A stretch of DNA of 64,000 nt from Portibacter marinus (GTDB lineage Bacteria > Bacteroidota > Bacteroidia > Chitinophagales > Saprospiraceae). The first letter of the stretch is position 1. Every line of letters begins with the position of its first letter. Made by a program: the position numbers and the translations under genes. The notes under the pieces are model-generated. The model was given only the letters and a program-made list of their open reading frames with translations, had not been told where the DNA came from and ran no database searches. Below, piece by piece: positions 1 through 8,279 of this stretch. The stretch is from NCBI RefSeq assembly GCF_021533195.1, contig NZ_JAJNKB010000006.1, forward strand, positions 124,001 through 188,000. The letters run 5' to 3'.

Positions 1-596
1 TTTGTTTTTCCCCGGAACCCTTTATTAGGATTAAGAACAACATCATTTCCAGTTATCCCATGAAAGGTACGGCGAATGCAAATGTGCCTAATGCAGCGCT
101 AAAACTTATTGCTAATGAAAAAGAATTGTCTGAACACTATACCATAGTGGATTTGATTCGCAACGACTTATCCATCGTTTCTGAAAATGTAATGGTTAAA
201 AAATTCAGGTATTTGGAAACAGTAGAGTCAGAAAAACAGAAGCTTTATCAATTATCCAGCGAAATTAGCGGTGATCTGCCGGAGGATTGGACCACTCGTG
301 TGGGGGATATGTTCGAAAATATTTTGCCAGCTGGTTCTATATCGGGCGCTCCAAAAAAGAAGACGGTTGAAATCATCAAGAGAGCTGAAAAAGAAAAGCG
401 AGGATTTTATACCGGAATCATGGGCTATTTTGATGGACAAAGCCTTGATTCAGGTGTGATGATCAGATTTATAGAGCGAAGGGGAGAGCAGTATTACTAT
501 AGAAGTGGAGGGGGAATTACCTTTATGAGTGAGCTAAACAGCGAGTATTCCGAATTAATTGATAAGATCTATGTGCCTGTTTTTAGAAACAATTAA
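1..596 (+). CDS. pabB: Aminodeoxychorismate synthase component I, 3' part (cut by window start)
   Basis: This is the C-terminal part of a chorismate-utilising enzyme that makes 4-amino-4-deoxychorismate for folate synthesis. The reading frame is open from base 3, and the first residues read CFSPEPF, then PMKGT at base 58, which are the conserved SPE and P-x-KGT elements of the anthranilate synthase/PabB fold. Further motifs are DLIRNDL (about base 150) and PAGSISGAPK (about base 330), the chorismate-binding signature. The N-terminal half lies outside the window, so the first ATG at 60 is internal and not the start. The downstream aminotransferase class IV gene overlaps its last 26 bases, as expected for a pabB-pabC pair, and this pairing favours PabB over TrpE. 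Confidence 0.9.
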   Translation, partial: CFSPEPFIRIKNNIISSYPMKGTANANVPNAALKLIANEKELSEHYTIVDLIRNDLSIVSENVMVKKFRYLETVESEKQKLYQLSSEISGDLPEDWTTRVGDMFENILPAGSISGAPKKKTVEIIKRAEKEKRGFYTGIMGYFDGQSLDSGVMIRFIERRGEQYYYRSGGGITFMSELNSEYSELIDKIYVPVFRNN

Positions 597-1176
597 GATA
601 CATAATGGACGGCGTATCAATCTGGATGGGCATTCGCGCAGAATGAATGACACCAGAAATCATCATTTTCAAGAAATAAGAAACATTGACCTAAAGCAAG
701 TAATAGAAGTGCCTCTAGAATTCAGAATAGGAATAGTTAAATGCAGGGTGCTTTATGGAAGAATGATCGAAAGAATTGAATTTGAACATTATGTGTTTCG
801 CCAGCCTCAATCTTTCAAAATGGTAGATGGTAATAAGCTGAACTATACTTATAAGTATGCAGACAGAAGTTCATTAAAGGAATTATATAATCAGCGGGGT
901 AAGGCAGACGATATCTTAATTTTTAAGAATGGTTTGTTGACGGATAGTTTTTACGCCAATGTTGCTGTATTAAAAAATGGAATCTGGTATACGCCGAACC
1001 AACCGCTTTTAGAAGGAACGTACAGATCCAAACTTTTAATGAACGAAAAATTAGTTAAAGCAAATATTTCGAAAGAAACTATTCATTCTTTTCATAGAAT
1101 AAAGCTCTTTAATGCTTTATTGGAATGGACTGGTCACGATTCTGTGGTAATTCAACGAAATGTTAGTTTGTTTTAA
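571..1176 (+). CDS. Aminotransferase class IV, aminodeoxychorismate lyase-like (PabC role)
   Basis: The protein belongs to the PLP-dependent class IV aminotransferase/lyase fold and probably converts aminodeoxychorismate to 4-aminobenzoate plus pyruvate. Visible elements are FLETIKI near the N-terminus, GHSRRM, then LTDSFYANV and a TPNQPLLEGTYRSKLL region, which correspond to the PLP phosphate-binding and substrate loop of the family. The Lys in the YKYADR segment is the likely PLP lysine. I choose the ATG at 571 over the TTG at 559 because the conserved FLETI core follows it immediately. It starts inside the last codons of pabB, so the two are probably translationally coupled. At about 200 residues it is somewhat shorter than typical PabC. 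A D-amino acid or branched-chain aminotransferase is less likely given the neighbour. Confidence 0.75.
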   Translation: MCLFLETIKIHNGRRINLDGHSRRMNDTRNHHFQEIRNIDLKQVIEVPLEFRIGIVKCRVLYGRMIERIEFEHYVFRQPQSFKMVDGNKLNYTYKYADRSSLKELYNQRGKADDILIFKNGLLTDSFYANVAVLKNGIWYTPNQPLLEGTYRSKLLMNEKLVKANISKETIHSFHRIKLFNALLEWTGHDSVVIQRNVSLF

Positions 1177-1178
1177 AA

Positions 1179-2165
1179 CTATTTCATAGAAGTTGTAAGT
1201 TCATCAGAAATGTAGGGACTCTTTTTCTGAAGCATTGAACTTTCCATGTGGATCAGCGTATAGCTTTCTCGGTTCTTTCTCAACCAGTCCATCGCATATT
1301 CCAGCTGATGGTAAAACTCATCCTCCATAAGTTGGGATTCATCGACGAAGCTAAAGGGGTATTCATAGATCAATGGCATGATGCTCTTCAGCAGAAAATA
1401 ACGCTGATAGTCTTTTAACCTTTGACCTATGAGTTCCGTATTATCATCACTAAGTATTTCATCTATAATCAGGTCGAAAATCTGACGATCATTGGTATAA
1501 GAAAGCCCGGGCAAAAGTTTATCAAAAAATCTCTTATCCAAGGGGTATTCTTTCATTATTTTGGTACAAATCGCGAGTGCTTCCGGATTTCCTACTCTGG
1601 CAAGGCCCTGTACAATATCCCACTCTTTGATAATATCGTCTTCCGTAAACTGAGATATATCCGGAATGGCTTCGTCAAGGTTCATATAGCCGGCTAAGAC
1701 TACATAGTGCTTTCTATTTTGATCAATGGCAATCAGTTCCTTAATCATTGTAACTGACATATCATTGAAATCTTCTTTCTCAAATTGAATCAAATGATTG
1801 CCCAGTCTATATCTTAGATAAGGGCTTCGATCATTGAGGCAAGCGCTAAGATGGTCTTCTACTACCTGTTGTTTCAATTCTTTTTTATCCGTATAGTTGT
1901 AAATATTTCGGGATAGAGCATAAGCTTTTGACCTGCAACGTGCACTTTTATCGTCATAGAAATTATTAGACAAAGATTTTAACGCAGGTTTGTGGTTTCT
2001 GGACTTTTTAAGAAAGTCTGAAGATCCGTTATTTGATAAATATATTGAAGAATAAAGCTTTTTATAAATGCCATGGTTTTGCCCTGACAGCATAGAAGCT
2101 GTTAAGAATAGAGCTAAAAAGGTGACTAAACCCCTGCTCTTAAAGTAGAATACGAGGGTTTTCAT
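1179..2165 (-). CDS. Secreted protein of unknown function, alpha-helical repeat-like
   Basis: I do not recognise this 328-residue protein. It begins with a basic stretch and a hydrophobic segment (LVTFLALFLTASMLSG, about residues 13-28), which fits a Sec signal peptide, so the product is probably periplasmic. The rest is predicted to be mostly helical with repeated motifs of the HEAT type, such as SPYLRYRLGNHL and VGNPEALAICTKI. No catalytic signature is visible. It is convergent with the pabC-like gene, with only two bases between the stop codons, and diverges from the dtd gene. Confidence 0.6.
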   Translation of the reverse strand: MKTLVFYFKSRGLVTFLALFLTASMLSGQNHGIYKKLYSSIYLSNNGSSDFLKKSRNHKPALKSLSNNFYDDKSARCRSKAYALSRNIYNYTDKKELKQQVVEDHLSACLNDRSPYLRYRLGNHLIQFEKEDFNDMSVTMIKELIAIDQNRKHYVVLAGYMNLDEAIPDISQFTEDDIIKEWDIVQGLARVGNPEALAICTKIMKEYPLDKRFFDKLLPGLSYTNDRQIFDLIIDEILSDDNTELIGQRLKDYQRYFLLKSIMPLIYEYPFSFVDESQLMEDEFYHQLEYAMDWLRKNRESYTLIHMESSMLQKKSPYISDELTTSMK

Positions 2166-2294
2166 ATTAAATAATTAAGGTCGTCTTCCTATTTTATGTG
2201 GTTTAGAGACACAATATGTGCCACCATACCCCTAGCTTTGCAAATACAAAGCCAAACTTTAACACAGTTAAGACAGTCAATTACCATAAAATAT

Positions 2295-2747
2295 ATGCGA
2301 GCAATTATACAGAGAGTCACAGAAGCGTCGGTTAAAATCGAGGGCTCCATACACAATCAGATTTCAAATGGCTTGATGGTCCTTTTAGGAATTGAGGATG
2401 CGGATAGTCATCAAGATGCGTCCTGGATCATCAGAAAAATCAGCCAAATGAGAATATTTAATGATGAATCCGGGGTCATGAACAAATCCTTGCTAGATAT
2501 TCAAGGTGAAATTTTGATCATTAGTCAATTCACTTTATTTGCCTCCACCCGAAAAGGAAATCGACCATCATACATTCAGGCTGCGAAACCTGAAGTGGCT
2601 ATCCCTATATATCATAATTTTTTAGAGCAATGGGAAAAAGAAACCGCCATCCAGCCAAAAGCTGGTATTTTTGGTGCCGATATGAAAGTGAAACTTGTTA
2701 ATGACGGCCCGGTGACCATATCGATTGACAGTAAAAACAAGGCATAA
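2295..2747 (+). CDS. dtd: D-aminoacyl-tRNA deacylase
   Basis: Dtd hydrolyses D-amino acids (and glycine mischarged on tRNA-Ala) from tRNA in the cytoplasm, a proofreading step after aminoacylation. The 150-residue length is that of the family. Both active-site cross-subunit motifs are present: SQFTL followed by ASTRKGNRPSY (about residues 78-93), and NDGPVTI close to the C-terminus. An upstream in-frame ATG at 2196 exists, but the protein family starts at MRAIIQRV, so the ATG at 2295 is chosen. The stop codon overlaps the ATG of the next gene by one base (TAATG), indicating an operon with the MazG-like gene. Confidence 0.95.
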   Translation: MRAIIQRVTEASVKIEGSIHNQISNGLMVLLGIEDADSHQDASWIIRKISQMRIFNDESGVMNKSLLDIQGEILIISQFTLFASTRKGNRPSYIQAAKPEVAIPIYHNFLEQWEKETAIQPKAGIFGADMKVKLVNDGPVTISIDSKNKA

Positions 2748-3085
2748 TGCAGATAAATGAAGCCCAAGAAAAGGTGCACAAATGGATCGAGGATTATGGT
2801 ATACGATACTTTAATGAACTAACCAACATGGCCATGCTTACAGAGGAGGTGGGTGAGTTGGCCAGAATTGTAGCCAGAACATATGGCGAGCAATCATTCA
2901 AGGTCAATCCTGAGAAGCCCGCAAAAGAAATGCTCGCTGATGAAATGGCAGATGTAATGTTTGTACTCATCTGTATGGCCAACCAAATGGAAATCGATCT
3001 AGAAGCTGCACTGCTGAAAAACTTAAAGAAAAAAACAGACCGTGATGCTAGCAGACATGAAAAAAATCAAAAATTAAAGAAATGA
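2747..3085 (+). CDS. MazG-like nucleotide pyrophosphohydrolase
   Basis: This 112-residue protein is a single-domain member of the all-alpha NTP pyrophosphatase superfamily. The metal-binding pattern is visible as LTEEVGELAR (about residues 31-40) and LADEMADVMFVL (about residues 63-74), the EExxE and ExxD elements that hold Mg2+. Members cleave nucleoside triphosphates, often non-canonical or deoxy forms, to monophosphate and pyrophosphate. The gene is sandwiched by overlaps: one base with dtd upstream and four bases (ATGA) with the creatininase-like gene downstream. The context suggests housecleaning, but the natural substrate cannot be read from the sequence. Confidence 0.85.
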   Translation: MQINEAQEKVHKWIEDYGIRYFNELTNMAMLTEEVGELARIVARTYGEQSFKVNPEKPAKEMLADEMADVMFVLICMANQMEIDLEAALLKNLKKKTDRDASRHEKNQKLKK

Positions 3086-3846
3086 GACCTTATTTGCTTG
3101 CTGAATGTAATTGGAAATACATTAAAGAACAAGAGTTTAATCTGGCAGTACTTCCCTGGGGTGCAACGGAAGCACATAACTACCATCTTCCTTACGCTAC
3201 GGACATCATAGAAGCAGACCACATAGCAGCTGAGTCCGCCAGGAAAGCCTACCAAAAAGGTGCAAAAGTGATTGTGCTCCCCACTATTCCTTTTGGGGTC
3301 AATACCGGACAGGCCGATGTCCTGCTAGATATTAATATGATGCCCAGTACTCAGAAAGCGGTTTTAGAAGATATAGTGACCGTTTTGGACAGGCAGGGAA
3401 TCCACAAGCTTTTGATTTTAAACTCACATGGTGGTAACAATTTTAAACCTATTCTTAGAGAAATCGGACTGCATTTCCCAAAAATGTTTCTTTCTTTTTG
3501 CAATTGGTTTCAGGCTTTAAATAAATCTGAGTATTTTGATATTGCAGATGGTGATCATGCTGATGAAATGGAAACTTCATTGATGATGCATTTCACGCCA
3601 GACCTTGTTGCTCCGCTTAATGAAGCTGGAGATGGAGCCTCGAAAAAGTGGACTGTAGAAGCACTCAATGAGTCTTGGGCGTGGGCAGAGCGACAATGGA
3701 CCAGTGTGACTAAAGATACCGGAATAGGAGATCCCAGAAGATCCAGTCCTGAGAAGGGAAAAAGGTTTTTCGATGATGTGACTGATAAAGTAAGTGAATT
3801 AATGATTGACCTTAGTTCTGCTAATCTTAAAAATTTATACAAATGA
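3082..3846 (+). CDS. Creatininase family amidohydrolase
   Basis: The protein resembles creatinine amidohydrolases and the related FAPy-deformylase/mycofactocin protease group, which are metal-dependent amide hydrolases. The metal-binding pattern is seen in LPWGATEAHNYHLPYATD (about residues 25-42), NSHGGNN (about residues 114-120) and GDHADEMETSLMM (about residues 154-166). The 254-residue length is normal. The start codon overlaps the previous stop and its own stop overlaps the next ATG (ATGA in both cases), so it is co-translated with the flanking genes. True creatinine metabolism is unlikely from context, and the substrate is unknown. Confidence 0.82.
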   Translation: MRPYLLAECNWKYIKEQEFNLAVLPWGATEAHNYHLPYATDIIEADHIAAESARKAYQKGAKVIVLPTIPFGVNTGQADVLLDINMMPSTQKAVLEDIVTVLDRQGIHKLLILNSHGGNNFKPILREIGLHFPKMFLSFCNWFQALNKSEYFDIADGDHADEMETSLMMHFTPDLVAPLNEAGDGASKKWTVEALNESWAWAERQWTSVTKDTGIGDPRRSSPEKGKRFFDDVTDKVSELMIDLSSANLKNLYK

Positions 3847-5225
3847 AGCAATCCAGAAGAAAGTTTGTAAAAACCCTGGCGGGGACCAGCTTTGTAGCGA
3901 CGGCAATGGGAAACGATTGGTTGAAAACCGAGCAGATAAGTTTTTTACAAGATCACCAAACCTATAGATTAGACCGTGAAATACGATTGGGAGCCATTGG
4001 AATGGGAATTATGGGTTTTAACAATGTGACAACTGCTACGTCTGTAGAAGGCGCGAAATTGATAGCAGCTTGTGATCTGTATAAGGGTCGACTGGAAAGA
4101 ACCAAGGAAGTATTCGGAGACCACATTGACACCTATCAAAATTACAAGGATTTACTGGCTAGAAATGATCTGGATGCCGTGATCGTTTCTACGACCGACC
4201 ATTGGCATGACCACATAGCAAAAGATGTATTGGCCTCTGGTCATCATCTTTATCTTGAGAAGCCGATGATTCACCATATAGAGGAGGGGAAATCAGTAAT
4301 TGAAGCAGAGAGAAAGTCAGGAAAAAAAGTTCAGATTGGAAGCCAAAGAGTTAGCAGTCTTGTGTATAAAAAAGCCAGAGACCTTTATCGGGAGGGGGTA
4401 ATCGGTGATCTGGTTCTGGCAGAGGCTGCCTTTAACAGACAATCGGCAAATGGAGCCTGGCAGTATTCTATTCCCAGAGATGCCAGTGAAGAATCCATTG
4501 CGTGGGATTTATATCTGGGAGATGCACCGAAGGTTCCTTTCAATCCTGAGCACTTTTTTAGATGGCGTAACTACAGAGCCTACGGAACTGGTGTGGCGGG
4601 TGACCTCTTTGTTCATTTATTTTCAGGAATGCACTACATCTTGAATAGTGAAGGACCGGAGAAGATATATGCTTCAGGAGGATTAAGATATTGGGATGAT
4701 GGCAGAGATGTTCCTGATGTGATGCTGGCCATGTTTGATTATCCTGAATCTGAGCAGCACCCTGCTTTTAATATGATGTTGAAAGTAAATTTCATCGATG
4801 GTGGAGGTGGAGGAGGCGAGTTTAAGATCATTGGCACGGAAGGTGTCATTGAAATTAAAGGAGATCGTGTTATCCTGAGTCAAAGCAAAATGAGTGATGC
4901 TCCAGGATATGGTGGATGGGATTCATTCACTACCTTTTCAGCCAACGAGCAAAAACATTTTGAAGAGTGGTACAATGTTCAGTACCCAAATCCAAGTAAA
5001 CCTGTAAGAAAAGATTCAGAGGTAGTTTTTCAGAGACCCGAAGGTTTTAATGCGCACAAGGCACATTTCATGAACTGGTATAATGCTATTGAGGGAAAAG
5101 AAGAAGTAGTAGAAGATGCGACGTTTGGTCTAAGGGCAGCAGCTCCATCTCTTGCGGCAAATAAAAGTTACTTTGAAAACAAGGCTATATTATGGGATCC
5201 GGTTAAAATGGAATTAAAAGATTAG
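3843..5225 (+). CDS. Gfo/Idh/MocA family oxidoreductase with Tat-type leader
   Basis: This is a 460-residue NAD(P)-dependent oxidoreductase of the Gfo/Idh/MocA family. The N-terminus carries a twin-arginine motif (SRRKFVKTLAG, residues 4-14), which suggests folding in the cytoplasm and export to the periplasm, as in many Bacteroidota relatives. A Rossmann start follows (GAIGMGIMG, about residues 51-59), and the catalytic-region EKPM motif lies near residue 139. A glycine-rich loop (GGGGGGEF) sits near residue 322. Such proteins act on sugars or inositols, but the substrate is not evident. It ends the four-gene overlapping run that begins with dtd. Confidence 0.85.
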   Translation: MKQSRRKFVKTLAGTSFVATAMGNDWLKTEQISFLQDHQTYRLDREIRLGAIGMGIMGFNNVTTATSVEGAKLIAACDLYKGRLERTKEVFGDHIDTYQNYKDLLARNDLDAVIVSTTDHWHDHIAKDVLASGHHLYLEKPMIHHIEEGKSVIEAERKSGKKVQIGSQRVSSLVYKKARDLYREGVIGDLVLAEAAFNRQSANGAWQYSIPRDASEESIAWDLYLGDAPKVPFNPEHFFRWRNYRAYGTGVAGDLFVHLFSGMHYILNSEGPEKIYASGGLRYWDDGRDVPDVMLAMFDYPESEQHPAFNMMLKVNFIDGGGGGGEFKIIGTEGVIEIKGDRVILSQSKMSDAPGYGGWDSFTTFSANEQKHFEEWYNVQYPNPSKPVRKDSEVVFQRPEGFNAHKAHFMNWYNAIEGKEEVVEDATFGLRAAAPSLAANKSYFENKAILWDPVKMELKD

Positions 5226-5227
5226 GG

Positions 5228-5240
5228 CCAGTATCACTGG
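5228..5240. terminator. Short hairpin between convergent genes
   Basis: A perfect 5-bp stem (ccagt/actgg) with a 3-base loop sits in the 8-base gap between two convergent stop codons and runs into the minus-strand gene. A T-rich stretch follows only loosely on the plus side. It may help end transcription in either direction, but it is short. Confidence 0.3.
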
Positions 5241-6202
5241 TATAGTTTCTTATTTAGATTGCGAAACTCATTGCTGTTCTTATTCCAATAATCCTGTTGA
5301 ATGGTATTTTTTCTTACAGCAACGCTGGTTAGAGGTTCGCTGCCATAGCCAGCATAGGTATCCTCCCAGCCTTCTATTAAACGAGGAAATTCTGAACCAA
5401 AATATATGCGAAGCATACGATTACTTTCAGAGTATTTAAGGCTGTATACATTAACCTCTTTTCCACGCCAATCTGTTTTTTGTAGTCTGGCGATGGCTTT
5501 GTATGGTTTGAGTTCCTGGTGCATCAATCGGCTAACTACTGCAGATGGAATAATCTCTATTTCTCCTAAGGGCAAAAGTCCAGCATCAAATCGGATCAGA
5601 TTATAGAGCTCATCTTCTAAATAGGCGCCATTGACCGAGAAAAATTCATCCCCTTCTGATTCAAAGTAAGAATAACTTTTAACATCAAACTGTCCTCCAT
5701 CTTTATTGAGTTGAAGAAATACCTGGCCACACCATTCCTGACCGCTCATCGTAAGTTTAAGTGCATTTTGATATTCATCAGTGTTAACCGGATTGAAGAC
5801 AGAAGTCATCAGACTGTAAGGGTAAATTCCGGTCAAGAAATTTCTGGTAAAATTGAGCTTGAGTACTGAAACTTTATCACTCCCAGCAGGACCTGGATTG
5901 TCGAGTTTAACTTGTTTCTTTCGTGAGAATGGCTCAGTGACAAATATCATGGTGGCTGAACCTTTATGAATTTCTCCATACCTGGATTGCTCCAGATCAT
6001 ATCCTGACAACTCAGCAACACCTGAGTACCAATATTCTTTCCATTCCGGATTTAATTCATCTTTTCCTGTCACTTCAGCGGTATTAGAACTATTATTAAC
6101 AATATCTATCGGTATTTCAGCTATCTCAGTAAGATCTGTTTCTCTGATGGAAATGGCAATGATGCCTGCCAAGCATAATACTGCTACTATTAAATACTTC
6201 AT
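5234..6202 (-). CDS. Secreted protein of a Bacteroidota family often mislabelled as Maf
   Basis: The 322-residue protein starts with a hydrophobic leader (residues 2-18) and then reads EWKEYWYSGVAELSGYDLEQSRYGE in two adjoining motifs, followed by TMIFVTEPFSRKKQV. I recall this arrangement from a conserved Bacteroidota family whose members are sometimes labelled septum formation inhibitor Maf. It shows none of the features of the Maf nucleotide pyrophosphatase. No catalytic motif is recognised and no lipobox cysteine is seen. Its ATG follows the response regulator TAA with no spacer, so it is the third gene of a kinase-regulator operon and may be linked to what that system senses. Confidence 0.7.
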   Translation of the reverse strand: MKYLIVAVLCLAGIIAISIRETDLTEIAEIPIDIVNNSSNTAEVTGKDELNPEWKEYWYSGVAELSGYDLEQSRYGEIHKGSATMIFVTEPFSRKKQVKLDNPGPAGSDKVSVLKLNFTRNFLTGIYPYSLMTSVFNPVNTDEYQNALKLTMSGQEWCGQVFLQLNKDGGQFDVKSYSYFESEGDEFFSVNGAYLEDELYNLIRFDAGLLPLGEIEIIPSAVVSRLMHQELKPYKAIARLQKTDWRGKEVNVYSLKYSESNRMLRIYFGSEFPRLIEGWEDTYAGYGSEPLTSVAVRKNTIQQDYWNKNSNEFRNLNKKLYQ

Positions 6203-6898
6203 TTATTCTTCTTCTATTTTAAAAACAAAACCCACCCCATGGCGGTTTGATATTTCTATGTGATTATCCTCTTTTAGATACTTTCTAAGCCTTGAAATGA
6301 ATACATCAAGGCTTCTACCTAAAAAATAATCATCTTTTCCCCATACTGCAACCAATATGTCAGATCTTTTCACCACCTGGTTCTTGTGGCTCACTAAAAA
6401 CTTAAGCAGCTCTGCCTCTTTGAGTGTCAATTTTTTAGATGTATCACCAAGGTTTAAACGTAGATTCTTGTAATCCAGAACGTATTTACCCACTTCAAAT
6501 TCAGAATTAGAGGTATTACCGACGATCTCCTTGCGCCTTAGAAAAACGTTAATCTTGAGAATTAGTTCTTCTATACTGAAAGGCTTTGTAATATAATCAT
6601 CACCTCCCAACAGCAATCCTTCTATTCGATCTTCTTTCATCGATTTAGCCGTCAGAAAAATGATGGGAATTTGTATGCTTTGTTTTCTTATTCTTTTAGC
6701 CAGCTCAAAACCATCAATTCCAGGCAACATTACATCTAGCAGACATAAATCATACTCAAGGGGATCGAAATTTTTGATGGCCTGATTACCATTTACATAA
6801 TGCTCGACTTCAAATCCACTCAACTCCAGGTTGTCTTTAGTGACAAATCCCAGGGTTTGATCATCCTCTACGTAAAAGATTTTTGCCTTTGTATCCAT
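6203..6898 (-). CDS. OmpR/PhoB-family response regulator
   Basis: A 231-residue two-component regulator. The receiver domain (about residues 6-120) shows the acidic pair in YVEDDQ, the phospho-acceptor Asp in LLDVMLPGIDGFE (about residue 55) and the conserved Lys in YITKPF (about residue 106). The C-terminal winged-helix DNA-binding domain (about residues 135-229) ends in RHGVGFVF, as typical OmpR-type regulators do. The histidine kinase gene lies 2 bases upstream on the same strand, and the secreted-protein gene begins immediately after its stop. It is likely phosphorylated by that kinase. The target genes are unknown. Confidence 0.93.
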   Translation of the reverse strand: MDTKAKIFYVEDDQTLGFVTKDNLELSGFEVEHYVNGNQAIKNFDPLEYDLCLLDVMLPGIDGFELAKRIRKQSIQIPIIFLTAKSMKEDRIEGLLLGGDDYITKPFSIEELILKINVFLRRKEIVGNTSNSEFEVGKYVLDYKNLRLNLGDTSKKLTLKEAELLKFLVSHKNQVVKRSDILVAVWGKDDYFLGRSLDVFISRLRKYLKEDNHIEISNRHGVGFVFKIEEE

Positions 6899-6900
6899 AG

Positions 6901-8154
6901 TTAAAAGTTGATTGTAAATGTAGTGCCTTCACCTTCCTTTGACTTCACTTTGATTTCCCATTTATGGGCGTCGCAAATATTTTTTACATAAAACAAACCC
7001 AGACCAAAGCCTTTGACATTGTGCACATTACCAGTCGGAACTCTAAAGAATTTATTGAATAAATTGTTCAGGTGGACTTCTGGAATACCTATACCATTGT
7101 CTGAAATACTGAGCGACGGTATGGTGGCATCCAATTTCACACTGACGACCGGTAAGTCTTTATAGTATTTGATGGCATTGTCTAGTATATTATAAATCAC
7201 ATTGCCCAGGTGGAGTTTATCAGCATCAACAAATATTTGACTATCGCTATTTTTCAGTTCAATGTTACCTCCTTGAGGTTCAATCTTTAGTCTGAAAGAT
7301 TCAACAATTTCAGAAGTTAATTCTGAAAGGTTAACTTTTTCGATATTGAGTTTCAAAGCATCTTTTTCTATCCGTGCGATGTCCAGCACTTTTTCCACTT
7401 GAGAATTTAATCGGATATTTTGATTTTTTATAATATCTACATATTTCTTTAGCCGAGCATCATTTTTAATGCTTTCGCTTTGCTCCAAAACATCAGCGGC
7501 GATCTTCATTGAAGAAATAGGCGTTTTGAACTCATGGGTCATATTATTGATAAAGTCTTTTTGCATTTCAGACAGCCGCTTTTGTCTAAGAATAATAAAT
7601 GCTGAGTAAACGAAAAACCCCAACGCTAAAAGTGTAATAATTGAAAACAAGATAGATTGTCCCATGGATCTCAAAATCACACTGGCTTTTGATGGAAAGG
7701 TGACGACAAAGTAATATTCGAGGTTTTTAAATTTGGGTAGGGTGCCTTCATTGGGTAAGGTTATGCCACTTTCACCTATATCACAATAATTTCCATAGAC
7801 CATTTCGTCACTGGTACAGTCATATACAGCGTACTCAAAATCGGTATTTAATGAGACAGCCTCAAATTCGCGGATTAGAAAATCTTCAAGAATATTAGCG
7901 TCTATTTCATCATTGATATTTACGGCATAATAGTTTGATGAAATGCGTTGGATAAGGTTTTGCTTGGGAAGCTTGGATTCATTGTATGCCGCTAGTTTTG
8001 TTGCTACTCTTCTTAAAGCAATGTGGACCTGCTGATTAAAAGCGATGTCTTTAAGTTGATAGTTCCTAACAGTGTAGTAGCCTTGTATAATGATGATGGC
8101 ACAAACGAGCAATGCCCCCAGGACAAATAGTTTTCTAATAGCACTGTTAGTCAT
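6901..8154 (-). CDS. Membrane sensor histidine kinase
   Basis: The protein has an N-terminal membrane segment (about residues 8-24), a periplasmic sensor region of about 140 residues, and a second membrane segment (about 166-189). The kinase core follows. The phospho-accepting H-box reads MTHEFKTPISS (His near residue 207), the N-box is NVIYNILDNAIKYY, and the ATP lid includes DNGIGIPE and GFGLGLFYVK. The sensor region holds two Cys about a dozen residues apart (YDCTSDEMVYGNYCD), which may form a disulfide. I choose the ATG at 8154 over the TTG at 8163. It heads the operon with the response regulator. The ligand is not evident. Confidence 0.92.
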   Translation of the reverse strand: MTNSAIRKLFVLGALLVCAIIIIQGYYTVRNYQLKDIAFNQQVHIALRRVATKLAAYNESKLPKQNLIQRISSNYYAVNINDEIDANILEDFLIREFEAVSLNTDFEYAVYDCTSDEMVYGNYCDIGESGITLPNEGTLPKFKNLEYYFVVTFPSKASVILRSMGQSILFSIITLLALGFFVYSAFIILRQKRLSEMQKDFINNMTHEFKTPISSMKIAADVLEQSESIKNDARLKKYVDIIKNQNIRLNSQVEKVLDIARIEKDALKLNIEKVNLSELTSEIVESFRLKIEPQGGNIELKNSDSQIFVDADKLHLGNVIYNILDNAIKYYKDLPVVSVKLDATIPSLSISDNGIGIPEVHLNNLFNKFFRVPTGNVHNVKGFGLGLFYVKNICDAHKWEIKVKSKEGEGTTFTINF

Positions 8155-8279
8155 AGCGAGCAAAAATAAGCTTTATAAATGTTGAATTCATCTGTGCCAT
8201 TTTATATTAACAGCTTATTATCACTTTTTGGTTTCAAATTTGCAGCGTTGAGCATGATGATCATTTATATTTGCCCATT

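Noticed and set aside
2233-2240. TAGCTTTG as the dtd promoter
   Set aside because: It matches the -7 consensus, but no TTTG lies 19-21 bases upstream, so it was not listed as a promoter.
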